A stretch of DNA of 64,000 bases from Litomosoides sigmodontis (taxonomy: Eukaryota > Nematoda > Chromadorea > Rhabditida > Onchocercidae), in NCBI GenBank assembly GCA_963070105.1, contig OY718806.1, positions 3,617,865 to 3,681,864 on the forward strand, in the 5' to 3' direction. Within the stretch, counting starts at the first letter, position 1. Every line of letters starts with the position of its first letter. Below, piece after piece: positions 12,282-25,505 of the stretch. The position numbers and the translations under genes were made by a program. The notes under the pieces are model-generated. The model saw only the letters and a program-made list of their open reading frames with translations, had not been told where the DNA came from and did not search any database.

Positions 12282-15185
12282 ATGCCGACACCACCTTTGC
12301 TCACACATAACAACCGTGAGTTCGTAGACTTTGAAAAATCGAATGAGGTGGATCAAAGAGCGGAAACGTTTGGGACAGTTGAAGCTTTTCTCAATAAATA
12401 TGCTGACCCTACGTTAGCAGCACCCATTAAAACGGTATGGTTATTGTTGATTAGGGTACATATTAAAAAGCTTCAGATTTGAAAGTACCAATAAACTATA
12501 CGGCTAATTTTTGCACGATTCATTTCTCGAAAAGCATTGGAATGTTAAAAATCTGGATATTGAAACACTTTAATGTTCAAATTTTCTTAGTTAACCGGGA
12601 GTGGGTTTTATTCCAAGTATTAAATGTAGTATTGATTTAACGTATCGATCATTGGTGATCAATAACATTACAGTTATTGATCGCCAATAATGGAATGGCA
12701 GCATTCAAATGTGTGATGTCCATCAGACGTTGGGCCCAAGAGACATTCAAAGATGACCGTCTCTTCAAATTTATTAACTTGACCACCGAACAGGAAATTT
12801 CTTCAAATCCAGGTAAAAGTATTTGTTGTTATCTCATGGAAATGTAGGGTCTTATTTTAACGGAGTGGAGTGAATAAAATGAAAATATAACTGCTGACCT
12901 AGTGTCCTGTTGAATTTTAATCTTACCAACAGCCTTGAATTTATTACTTTCAGAATATCTGAAAATGATTGACAATTTCGTATTCTCGGAATCTGGTGCA
13001 AATGAAAATAATTATGCAAATGTTGATGACATACTGAAACATGCTGTAAGCAATAACGTCGATGCGGTATGGGCAGGCTGGGGACATGCATCTGAAAACC
13101 CTGATCTACCAAATGGTTTGAAAAAACATAACATCCTTTTTATGGGTCCACCTGGACCAGCAATGTTCACATTGGGTGACAAAATAGCTTCAACAATACT
13201 CGCTCAGGTAAAATGTTAAATCATAAATAATTTTGAAGTTTTTGATACGTTGTTTTTTCGACAGTTGTTTTATGCATCTAAGTTTCGTTGAAACAACCTT
13301 TGAGGGATTTCGGAAATTTTTCAGTCGGCTGGTGTACCAGTAGTGCCTTGGTCAGGCAGCAACATTTTTTTGTCGAAAGAAATCTGTGAACGAGGAAAAA
13401 TTGACGTGGAAGTATCACCTGAACTTCGTTCTGCTGCTTGTGTTTACGATCATGAAGAGGCAATACGTGTAATGAAGGTGTGTTATTTATTTTTCGTCTG
13501 GTTAAGGATTAAGGGCATTTCGTTTTGCCTTAAAAATATATAATTTCTTTGATTTTTTGTTGCATAAAGCTGCGTGGCAGATTTTAGAACATGAGATATT
13601 AAAAAGGAATGGTGTTTGCACTAATTTTTATAATTCATTCTTGTATATTGTAAGACTTCAGGAGAAGAAAATTTCATACCCTGTAATGATCAAGGCTTCG
13701 GAAGGTGGTGGCGGCAAAGGAATTCGTTTAGTGCGCAATGAATCTGATTTCGAAGTAAATTTCAGGAGAGTGCAGGTAAGTTCTCTTTTTAATTGAGGGA
13801 TGCTGAAAAAATGTTGTTTGAATGACGATTTATAGTTGTGATCCAAGACTTGATGGAGAAATTATTTTGCTTTAAAAACGGCCGATTCAGGCAGAGGTTG
13901 CCGGTGGACATATATTTTTGATGCATTGTTTGGAAGGTGCTCGACATATTGAAGTACAACTTTTGGGTGACATGTATGGAGAGGTGATTGCACTGAGAAC
14001 ACGTGATTGTACAGTTCAGAGGAGATGTCAGAAGATCATAGAAGAAGCACCAGCTATCGCTGCTCCTTTAGCTGTTCAAAGAAATATGGAAGCAGTTAGT
14101 TTTTGTTAAAAATGTATTTCGAGTCTTCCAAATTTTTTTATAATTTTGTTAAATTTGCTTGGTAGTGAAAGTTGCCAATTAATGTTTTTTTATAGGATGC
14201 GGTGCGTTTGGCTAAAATGGTTGGATATGTCAGTGCAGGCACCGTGGAGTATTTATTTCTTCCGCAAACTAATGAGTATTTTTTCCTGGAGCTTAATCCA
14301 CGATTGCAGGTAAATTTTACATGCAAGTGTACTTGTATAATCAGTTGAACGAGAAAGTTGTATTATGTTACGTGATTTTTTGATAGTGATTCATTCAGTT
14401 GAAAGCATTTTCCTTGAATTGATTAATAGAAATCTAAGTAATTATTTCAATGTCGCTCGAAGATGAAGATTTTTATGACGCATCAGTTCTGAAAATCAGA
14501 AAATGTTATTGCCTCAAATAAGTTTTGTTTGATATGGCAAAAATTTGGTGTCAACCATGGACAGAAAAGTGAAGACCGGTTATGCGTTTTAGGTTGAGCA
14601 TCCGTTAAGCGAAATGTTGACAAACGTCAACTTGCCAGCTGCACAGCTGCAAATTGCTATGGGAGTACCGTTGCAATGCATCAGCGAAGTACGTCTGTAT
14701 TATGGCAAAAGTCGATATGGTACTGATAAAATACCATTCAATCTGGTAAGTGGTTCCGTAACATTTCTCAAAATTGTTTTAAGACTTTTGGCGACCAGCG
14801 GCTCAATGGTGATACGGTGTAATAATAGCTGTTGTTATTGAGCAATCATTTCCCCTCTGGAGATGCAAATCCATGACTTTTCAGATACATCCGCATTGTG
14901 ACAAGCATGTTGTGTCTGTTAGGATAACAAGCGAAGATCCAGAAGAAAATTTCCGTCCCGCATCAGGCGAAATCACTAATTTAAATTTCCGTTCTACGCA
15001 GTTTGTTTGGGGGTATTTTTCGCATGTTGGCGCTGGATCTCTTCATGAATTTGCAGATTCGCAGTTTGGACACCTATTTGCTACTGGATCCACTAGGTTC
15101 TCAACTTTCCATACTGTTTTTATCCTTTTCTCACCGTTTAACTCATGTTTCTGAAGTGTTTAAAACAGTCAGAGTAATTAAACAA

Positions 15186-15246
<61 letters not shown>

Positions 15247-18200
15247 CTGCCTGCAACTACTAGTTATTTATAGGCATTTAGCGATCTCGAATATGTTGAA
15301 TGCGCTACAGGAACTGCAGCTTCAATCGAAGTTTCCTGTAACACTACCTTATCTCATTTCTTTGTTCAAAGATAGCGAATTCGAGCAAAATAAAATCGAC
15401 ACCACTTGGCTGGATCGTCGCATTGCTTCGAAAAAGCGCACAGTAACTTTTAGTCTTTACATTTATTGCATTTTCCTGTTTAATTGAAAAAAATATTTGT
15501 GGAATTTGGACTGCAAGTATTCAGTTTCGTTTTTAAATTTCATCTCCCTGTTTTCTCTAACATCCCAAAAATATAAGTTTAGAAGTTATTGGAAACTTAT
15601 CTATAGCCGGAAAAAATTTTTGTACTGTTTCCAGATAGAGCTCCCTCCATTGCCAATGGCTGTAGCTTATGGCTCAATGTTGATAGCACATTCGAAAATT
15701 ACAGAAGCATTCAGTGCTTTTAGTAATGCTATAAGCAGGGGACGTATTTTGCAGCCATCTGGTCTTACTGAGACACATCAAGTGGAACTCATTTTCGACA
15801 ACGTTAAATATAGGTCTTGTTTTTTTTCGATGTCGATGCAATTTCGTATAAATATTATGCAAAAATTGCATGTTAAATGATTCTACAAATATAGTTTTCT
15901 GATTTTTAGTGTTACTGCTACGCGTACGTCAAATTTTGAATATATGATTAAAATGAATGGTCGCTGTGTTCCTGTTGAATATCGCGAATTGCGAAATGGT
16001 ACTCTTTTATTGAAATATAAGGACCGATCGCATCCGTGTTACATAGAAGAGGAGCCGGAACGTTACAAAGTTCATATTGGACGAATGCAGGTTAACACTT
16101 CTTTCAATTCAAATTAGCAACGCGTTATCTGAGAAAGGAATGTTAAGCCATGCCTTACTAAGCATCTATTCATATTTTAATATTTTTCGGTCCTTTCAAG
16201 TACTGTACTAAGTACTGTAGTTTGAATTTTTCTTTCTTTAAGGGAGAAGTTTTATCGACAGTGTGTTTTGAATTTCAGATAATATTTGAAAAAGAAAATG
16301 ATCCGACAGTGCTGCGATCATCCTGCGCTGGTAAACTGCTAAGTTATGAAGTGGAAAATGGAGAACTGCTTTCGCCGGGTCAAATATACGCTAGTATGGA
16401 AAGTATGAAAGTTGTTTTGGATATGCGCGTGAAAAAGGTTTTAGTAATATGTGAAAATCTTCGACTCTTAGTGTTGCTTCTTAGTATATTTCGTATTTTA
16501 AATCTGGGTTTAAATTTATCGTAATTTTTCGATCCGAAAACATTTATCGAGCATCACTGAATGCACATCGTTTCTCTGGCAAATGGTTTCTTTTTCGACA
16601 AAATGCTGCTTCACACTGGGAGCATTTATCCCAGTGTTCTGGCTCCAAGGTGATTGGAACTAGAATGTATACGTTATTTTCTGAATAGCTGTAAATAAAT
16701 ATAGTGATTGGAATAGTCAGTAACTTTTTAACAACGCATTCTTGGTTTGTTGGAATCATTGGGAAATGTTTCCCGCCTTTCTTTGATCGATGAAGTAGGC
16801 GGAGTCGTTTCTTTGATGATATAGCAGCAGTAATGTTTATTTACAAACATTTGGGTTGTTCAGGTTGGAGGCCGTTTCGAAAAAGTTGCTCAACCTGGAC
16901 AAATGCTGCATCCAGGAACCTTGGTTGCTCGTTTGGAAACGCAAAATGGCCTAACAGTTACCAAACCCAGTGATTTTGAGGATGCATTCGCGGAATGGAC
17001 ACAAAGTGTCACTAAAAAATCTCCAATTAATATGTATTTCACTAATGTTGTCCAGGTGATTGCAAATTTTTGGCTGAAAAAGAAATATTTAAAGAAAAGA
17101 GGGAATGGTTCAAGTAATGTAATTTAAAATAGCTGCAGGAAAACTTTCGTACATTATTTAAATAGTTTCGGACTTTTTGTCGTTATCATGTCTCATGCTA
17201 TAATAAGCGAAAGTATCTGTACCGTATTTTCTCGACATAACATCCATGTTAGCCGTATTTGATTTGCTGAATCGTTTTTAGGAAGTACACAATGTCTTTG
17301 ATGGTTATTGTAAAACAGAACCAACCTTCTCGAAGTATGCCGACAGTTTAGTAGAATCCCTTTTTTCTGTACTCAACGACCATTCACTGCCTTACGAACA
17401 AATGCAGCAAAAACTTGCTGTAATGAAAAGCCGTATTAAGCCAAAAATATTAAACCAACTTAACGAATTTCTTGAACTTCGTGTTGATGTTTTTCCAGTA
17501 AAAAAAATTCGGAAGACTATCGAAGTTAGTAAATTTGCTTTACATTATATTTTAATGCTGTTTTTATTCATTGTTGAACAAATTAGTATATGATTTATTA
17601 ATAGAATAGATAATGTTCTTGGATCGTGTTGTAGAGTATGTCCCTAGAACATTGGATTTTAATTTCAGGATTATCTGAATAATTTGGATCCACAAAAAAC
17701 GAAGGAAGAAAAAATGATTTTTGAGCCGATAACAAGAGTTTTGTCTAGGTTTGAAAATGGGACAGAAGGCCACATAGCTCTGGTTTTAGACGATCTTCTT
17801 GGTCATTACTACAAAAGCGAAATATTCTTCCAGGAAGATCAGTACGACAAGTCTGTTACAAGGCTTTTGTCTCAGGTTAGTGTATTTCTCTCTCGTTAAC
17901 CACTTGTTTTATTCTAATTGTTAATCGAATTGTTACAGATTTGCGATACAGAATGGTGTGTAAGGCTGATTTATTCGCATACAAAGGTTAATGAGAAAAA
18001 TCTATTGGCGATGAAAATTTTACGACGCATTAGTAATAGTCGTCGCTTAATTTTGCGGATATCACCTGTATTAGAAAAAATTGCTGGTTTCGTCAAAAGC
18101 GAAAATTTGGAGCTAGCACATGCCGCAAGGACGTTACTGATCGAAGCGGAAACACCAACATATACTGAAATTAAGATCAGAGTGTGTATTTGCTTTTGTT

Positions 18201-21200
18201 TGACACTGACTTGTCATTTGGTTTCATTGAACGATAAATGAAGTTACAATGCAAATACATTGCTTGCATTTACTTTAGGGGTCATCACCAAGTCCAACTA
18301 ATCTGGAGAAATATGATATACTCTTTGAGATGTTTGATAGTAACTTCGATTCAGTATTGAAATACGTGACCGTATGTTGCGGTGTCCCAGAGGTTTCTAT
18401 CAAACGACTAGAAGATGGGCATCCCCATGATGTACAATTTTCTATTCCAATACAGAAGATTGCGTATGTTTCAACTTCTTTTCTAAAAGTATTGGTCTGG
18501 CTAACAGTGTAATGGAAACTAGGTTTAGAAGTTGTTCAGATATATACACCTACTGCTATGTCTCTGCAAAACGATATTTTCTTTCCAGCCATGGACTCGG
18601 TCTTCCAAATGATGAAGTAGTCGAAATAAGTGTGACGATGCGAGTTGTTGGCGATGTAGCGGATATCGTTGAGCGATTATCACAGGTGGCTGCAAAGATA
18701 GTAAAACCAGATTCAACACTTTACATCGTTTCCCAGACTGGAGCTGTAAGGTGTGATGCTAATTTGGATGAAAAGTTCTCAGTGATTTTAAAGGTAATAG
18801 TTATACGTACGATACGTTCAGTTAGACGGCTTAATTGCATTATTGGGAGTGCTAATTAGAACAATCGTTTAGAAACTGCTTTTTTATTTCGCGAAATTTT
18901 AAATTGTGTGGTTCAAGAAGATAACACTAATACATTTTCACAGAAATTCTCTACGAATATTTAGTTTTCAGGAAGCTGTAAGTCGTGTACAGAATGAAAA
19001 CATCCGTCAAATCGTAATTTTGATAGCATCGTCAGATTCTTATCCTATGTTTTTCTATTACGATATGTTTCATAAAGAAGAAATTCGTTCGCAGCGTAAT
19101 ATTGATTTGGCTCATCTTCCTAAACTTGGTTTACATCGCATAAAAGAAAATTATAACGTTAGTTTTACATGCAACTTTGTCGAATTTGAAGTTACCGATC
19201 TAGCTTATTTATTATTATTATTCAAAATGACTCGTGACCAAAACTCACAACAATTTTGGATTATTTGGACAAGAACGTATTATTTTAGATTGAAAAATTG
19301 AAGTCATCTCATAATTCGGGTCACTTATATAAAGCAGAAGGGAAAGCAGATCCGACGGAGCACCGGTTTTTTTATCGAGCTGTCGTTCGAATTGTTGACA
19401 GTTATACAGCTGAGTAGGTATTTTGAGTGGGAATAAAGTGTTGTACAATATGTTTTAACTTGGTTTATTTTAGCATTTGATTCAATTCAAACGTACTTTG
19501 TTAAATAGTTTGAAGACAACGAATTCGATATTGTGAGATGATGATTTCCCAGAATTTAGTTTTTTATATATAGCTCTGTCAAATGTCATGTTGCATCTTC
19601 AAGGAAGGAGTTATTCCTTGAAGATTTTTTTATGTTCTTCAATGATTTTTTTCTTCATATACAAATAATTCAGGGAAGTTACGTGTAGTGTTATTAAAGC
19701 TCTAAAACGTGCGTGCTGTGAAATTGTAGTAGCTTTATATCGTTCGAACACAATTGACCGAAACCATGTTTTACTGTTTATTCATCGTACACCATCCAAC
19801 AAAGAAATACAGATGAGTCCAGCTGACTGGATAAATGTTATCTACAAAGCGTATCGAGAATGCAAGGTAAGTTGTTCAAAAAATTTACTAATATAATTGA
19901 TATTTTTCACGTGTGAAGTGGTACTAAAAGTTTTATTCAACCGTTCAAAGAAATGTGTTCACAACTTTCGAATTGATTTTCCCTTTTTAAAGAATATTTT
20001 TCTTCTCATTTGTGGAATTTAATTTCAGGATTTTCTATGGAGGTCGCAGGTGAATCAAGTAGAATTTGATTTTATTTTGTTTGGTGAACGTCGAAGCCTG
20101 GAGCAAGCAACGAAAGTAATAATAACTGATGATACTGGTTTCACGCCATTTATCAGAGTGTTACGTGCGGAAGCGAGCAATGGTAACTCAAGAACCAAAA
20201 AAGTTAGCACTTTCTGTGTACTTCTATCATTTTAGCGTGCTACGAATTCCAATCTAGATTATCAAATAATTCTAGTGGCTTCACGTGGACGCAGGAATGG
20301 ATGGTTTTAAACATGGTCTTGAAATAATGGTCGACAACAGGCGAAATCCAGATTGGAATCCATTCACTGATCCATACCTTGGCAGATCTGAAATTGACAA
20401 GCGACGCCTGAAAGCTCGCGTGTTGAAAACTACCTATGTTTATGACTATCCATTACTTTTCCAGCGTGCTGTAATAGCCACGTGGCTTGCATCGAGAGAG
20501 TTCGTTTTCTTTTTATAAATTATTTCAGGATCTTTTTTCCGATTTTTTTCTAAAATTTTCTGAAAACTCTTTTACATGTCACAATTTACATTACCTGTCA
20601 TATTAAGATCACGAAAATCACCTGATTTGGTACTTGAGAATTTGTGTCAATTTCGTGAATTGGTATATGACGAAGATTCAAAGAAACTGGTTGAACTCAA
20701 TGGAACTGGTTCATTGAGCAAAATTGGAATAGTTGCATGGCGTGTACGTCTAGTCGTTCCTGAGTACCCAGAAGGCCGGGAAGTGATCGTCATTGCAAAT
20801 GATATTTCTCACCAGATTGGTTCATTTTCGATGTGCGAACATCGTTTGTACTATGAAGCTTCACGTTTAAGTCGGAAAGAAGGAATTCCACGAATATATA
20901 TCGCTGCGAATTCAGGTGCAAGGATTGGCTTATCAGCTGATGTTAGTTGTATTCATATTTTCATTTATTTAGGATAAACTGGAAAAAAGCATTTATCATG
21001 CATTGATTTCCCGTTACTATTTTCTGTAAGTACAAAGCGTATTTCCAGCTGAAAAAACTTTTCAAAGTCATTTGGAAGAACGAAAATAATCCAGTGGAGG
21101 GTTTTGATGGACTTTATCTTACAAATGAAGACGTACGTGAACTGCAACAAATTGTCGCTACACATCGTAGAAATGGTTTCCATCAAATTGATGGAATTAT

Positions 21201-24200
21201 CGGCAAAGAGGTGTAAATTATGAGTAGTGAGATATCTGTAAACGAGTGTTTTCATACTGTCTAGTTATACGTTATCTTGTAATTTGTTTATTTCTATTAT
21301 TGTAGCTATTGCTGATTTGTTTAGTTCTAGAAAATTCTTGTAGTACAACGTCTTCATTTATTTTTGAAAAGCTTTTAGAGTTTAATTTCTGTGATTGAGC
21401 TTTTTGAGTTTTCTTTTCTCTTTTAAACTCTGGATTCATATGAGGTTTGGGATTTGGTGATTATGTTATAATATATTGTACATTTTTAGCGTGACCTTGG
21501 CGTAGAGAATCTGGTTGGCTCAGGTATGATTGCCGGTGAGACATCACGAGCGTACAATGAAGTGGTAACATATTGTTTAGTAACAGGTCGAACTGTTGGG
21601 ATCGGTGCCTACGTTGCCCGACTTTCGAGGAGGATTTGCCAAGTTGAAAATGCAGATATTATTTTAACTGGCGCGCCTGCTCTGAATTCTGTACTTGGTC
21701 GAGAAGTTTATACATCGAATGGGCAGTTGGGTGGCACTGAAATAATGACTCGTAATGGCGTTACACATTCCACTGTTAGCAATGATTATGATGGTGTCCG
21801 CCAGTTGTTACGATGGTTGTCTTACACGCGTAAGAATGTGAAGGTTTGAATTTCAACTCATCAGCCTGTTTCATATAATGTGCATGATATACATTTTATT
21901 AATTGTAGGTTTCTTTGCATACACGCTGCATTACTCCTACGTTGTTTCGTTAGCACGTCTTACAGTTACGATTTTGTAGAGAAAACACCAATTCCGGTAC
22001 AGCGAAAGTCACCGTTATTTAATTATTTCACTCATTTTCAGGCTCCATTTAAAGAACCAAATTTTGAGTGTAATGAAGATCCTATCGATCGATGTCTAAG
22101 TCATTTGCCATCACAGAATAAGGAAAGCGATCCACGTTTGATGATGACGATGTTTGATCGGAACTCTTTTGAAGAAGTTCTTTTTTTTATTACACGAGAT
22201 ACATAGAAGTTGGCAGTTTTACCCTCCTCTGTTTCAGTTCCATCGTTCCTTATTTTTTAATTTTGTTGCTAAAATGTAGTTGTAAATCTGTACATTTCTT
22301 GAGTTTAAGCATGTTTTAGACTTTGAAGAAAATATTGCGTCACTTTCAAGCTCATAACGTCTTTGTTTCTATATGATCATATGTTACAACTGGAAAGAAA
22401 GATGTCGGGATCTTCTGCATATTTTTTTGCGCTTTCTGAAACAATCCTTTTCCTTTTTTAAGATTAAATCGGGCTGGGGAAAAACGGTTATCACAGGTCG
22501 AGCACGTCTAGGCGGCATTAGTGTTGGCGTGATTGCGGTGGAAACAAGGAGTGTTATCGCTGAAATTCCGGCTGATCCGGCTGCTCCGGATTCTCAAGCC
22601 AAATGTATTCAGCAAGCTGGTCAGGTGTGGTATCCTGATTCTGCATATAAAGTAAGTCATAGATTTCTGATCATATTATATTGCAACTGGAATAAGAAAT
22701 TTGCTGCTTTGTTTTTTTTTTTCATTTTCTGTACTTTTTGCCTTTATCATATTCTTTTTTTCGTACACTGCTTGAAATTATGCGAATTATAGACTGCTGA
22801 AGCAATCGAAGATTTCAATAAAGAATCGTTGCCATTGTTTATCCTAGCCAACTGGCGTGGCTTCAGTGGTGGTCAGAAAGGTACACGTTTTTTCACATTT
22901 ATGAAAAATATGCATATTTTGTTAAAAAGTCTTGCAATTTTCAAAAGTTCAAAAAATGATTTTTTCAATATATTTAAAAATAGAATTTTTAAAATATTTA
23001 TTATAGACATGTTCGAAATGGTCCTCAAATTTGGTGCGTATATAGTGGATCAGTTATGTAAATACCTGAATCCAGTTATAGTTTATATTCCACCGTATGG
23101 AGAGTTGCGAGGTGGGGCTTGGGCAGTTATCGACCCAACAATAAATCCTGTATGCATGCAGATGTTTGCTGATCCGAGGTCAAGGGGTGGTGTTTTAGAA
23201 CCAGAAGGAACTGTGCAAGTGAAATTGCGTAAGGTTAGTATACTGCTGTATAGTATGCGGTTCGTTTTTTAAATATTTAGGGAATTTTAACCACTTGAAT
23301 GTTTCATTCAAATAAAAAGGATCGAGAAAGTTTTATTACCATGTTGGCATGTACAAAAGTTTGGTTTGTATCTTCATCTTCGTAACTGGATTTGTTTTCC
23401 AAAAAGTGTAGTAGAAATAAAGAGGACATTAAAACTATAAAATTTTAGTCATTAGGATATTATTTGTTCTTTAAGGAAAAACTCTTCGTTTATGGTATAA
23501 GATTGGCACTGTTTTATTAATAAAAGCGAACTTGAAGGATTTGGTACCATTGATGCGACGACTTGATAAAGAAATGATTCGATTAGGAGTGTTGGAAAAA
23601 CAAGGCAATGATGTGAAAATGGACATCAATGCTCGTATTCAACTATTAATGCCAACTTATCGTAATATCGCTATAACATTTGCTGATTTACATGACACTA
23701 CGGTGCGGATGAAAGCTGTTGGTGCTATTAAGGTATTTTTTAAATTTAGATCATAAGTTTTTATCGGTTTTGTTGGAAATTTGTGCATCCTGGCTTGCCC
23801 AAAATGCTTGTCTACCATTTTTTTTAATGATGTCCATCGGTATTATGATTTTTATTTGCATTTTTATATGCAACCCTTTAAAATTTATGTTATAAATTTT
23901 GTATTTTACGCACTCAAAAGTATGAAGTTTTAGAGTTACTTGAAAGTTTTAAGTTGTTAATTTTTCTTGAAAAAAATATTTCAGGAAGTGGTGAAGTGGG
24001 AGGAATCAAGAGCATTTTTTACGCGACGTCTTTTGAGATTGTGTATTGAACAGGATATATACAGAGAGGTTAGAAATGCATTCAATTAAAACTCAGAAAA
24101 TCAAGGAAGGTAGATTTATGAAATAATTTGGTGTTATAGGCTGTTGACGTGAAATGTCTTGAAGATATTCGAAAAATGCAGGAATCCTTACAACAGTATT

Positions 24201-24581
24201 TTGGGAAAACTCGAGATAAGGCTTTCTCATGGTACAGTTACCCAGATGAAGATGCCATAAAACTCCTGCGTAAAGAAAGGAAACAAATTGTTACATTCCT
24301 TGCTAGAAACGATTTCTTTACGATTGGAGAACGTTATGGAATGTAAGTTAAGAATTGACGATGTAAATATAATACAGAAAATTTAAAAAGTTTTGCATTA
24401 CGTTGCTGGTTTACTTCAAATGATTTTTTGCAATGGACAGTTCTGGAAAATAACAATAGTTGTAAGAAAATATTTTCAATCAGTAATAAAATAACTTACT
24501 CACAGACCTTCGGAGAAGCTTGGAGATTTCGCGAAGAAGTGTGATTTACTAATACGGGAAATGAAAAACGAGAGGTTGTGA
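12282..24581 (+). CDS. Divergent multidomain acetyl-CoA carboxylase, 35 exons, 2135 residues
   Basis: Eukaryotic ACC makes malonyl-CoA for fatty-acid synthesis and elongation. Exons: 12282-12434, 12674-12812, 12954-13207, 13325-13477, 13662-13775, 13891-14094, 14196-14309, 14593-14745, 14885-15096, 15274-15442, 15635-15813, 15910-16090, 16279-16437, 16864-17055, 17282-17524, 17669-17875, 17939-18181, 18279-18463, 18589-18793, 18972-19157, 19289-19413, 19674-19866, 20029-20202, 20276-20499, 20608-20941, 21049-21210, 21490-21843, 22042-22176, 22463-22651, 22793-22880, 23007-23233, 23538-23732, 23985-24068, 24140-24342, 24506-24581. All phases close. Domains: biotin carboxylase ([13 protein letters not shown] near residue 52, GGGGKG 248-253, [10 protein letters not shown] 371-380); biotin carrier (Lys719 in ESMKV); central region; carboxyltransferase from about 1450 (NSGARIG, GRARLGG near 1797, [14 protein letters not shown], LEPEGTV). 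It is shorter than human ACC1 (2346) and has no AMPK-site N-terminal region. Odd points: RRCQK replaces RRHQK, EVMKM is altered, and the acceptors at 20607 and 23537 are not T-rich. It is probably a second, divergent ACC rather than the main one (C. elegans has POD-2 and the divergent T28F3.5). Confidence 0.94.
15193..15243. repeat. (TA)n microsatellite inside a carboxylase intron
   Basis: About 25 TA units lie in intron 9 (15097-15273) of the carboxylase gene, ending roughly 30 bases before the acceptor. Confidence 0.95.
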
Positions 24582-25316
24582 TCACTTATCAACTAGCTCT
24601 TTATTTCAGCGCTTTTTGAAACGATTGCATTAAGTATGTTTATGTAAACAGTTAGTTTATTCTCTTGTTAAAAATTAATTTCTGATATTGTTTCTGTGGT
24701 TAGGGAATGATTAAATGATTATTAAATGAATTCATCTGTAATGAGTGGAGTTTTTTTCACTTGTGCAGTTTTGTTTGCAACGCGGTAGAGTTTTTGTCTA
24801 AAATGTTTGCTTAAGGCTGGCCATCCTAAAGCTGGCATGTTATTGTGTCATGGTTGAAGATGTTTCTTGTGGGAAGTAGTATAGGCTTCTGAATCTAGAT
24901 AGTTTCTGATGTGTTCGGATCGTCAGTAGTGCATTTTCGTGCGAAGTGCTGCGGAGGATGTGTTACTTCGATGTTTTCAGAAACATGCCTTTGTCTGCAT
25001 TGTACTTTCGCAGAAAATCCTACAGGGCATATGTTTTTGCATCAGTTGTTATTCGTTTGCTTTGTTATCACTTTTATCACCAGATCTTGCCTGTTTGATG
25101 AACGGAACAGTTAGTCTGATTTTTATTCTGTGGCTTCATATGTATATATTTCGCTCTTCAATTTTAACCTTTAAATATATCAAATTTACAGTGCCCGTGC
25201 CAGTCTATATTTGCCTTACAGAAGAAATAAAAAATTAAAAAAAAAAACAAAACTGAACCGAACTCCTCAGTTTGTCGTGTAAATATTATATTCTCGAAAC
25301 ACTGAGAAAATAGAAG
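24582..25316. other. 3' flank of the carboxylase gene, no gene seen
   Basis: T-rich sequence. A cysteine-containing frame at 24911-25114 does not have RING or other zinc-finger spacing and looks fortuitous. Confidence 0.4.
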
Positions 25317-25505
25317 GTGGATGTGTTTGGAAATGCCGTTCTTTGTCAAGAGATTGTTGAGGTGGTTATTGCATTGGAAATCAGAAATTTTGAAGTCCCA
25401 ACGACGTCTCTAAATCGCATAATTAGCCTGATTCGAAAGCAGCCAAAGCTTACAGCTATTGAGATGCATTATGCCTTCGGGAAGGTTGTCCTGGTACGGA
25501 TCAGA
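25317..25505 (+). CDS. Possible isolated coding exon, unrecognised
   Basis: A 63-codon block with coding-like composition begins after an AG at 25315-25316 and ends at a perfect donor (AGA|GTAAGT). It reads VDVFGNAVLCQEIVEVV... then LNRIISLIRKQPKLTAIEMH. A faint resemblance to the extreme C terminus of animal ACC (a basic helix LKQIRSLVQ..) is only a guess. It could be a decayed ACC tail, an exon of a gene I cannot assemble, or chance. No joining exon with matching phase was found. Confidence 0.22.

Noticed and set aside
24911..25114. Cysteine-containing frame considered as the missing RING of MAT1
   Set aside because: Cysteine/histidine spacing does not fit a RING finger, and there is no phase-compatible link to the MAT1-tail exon.
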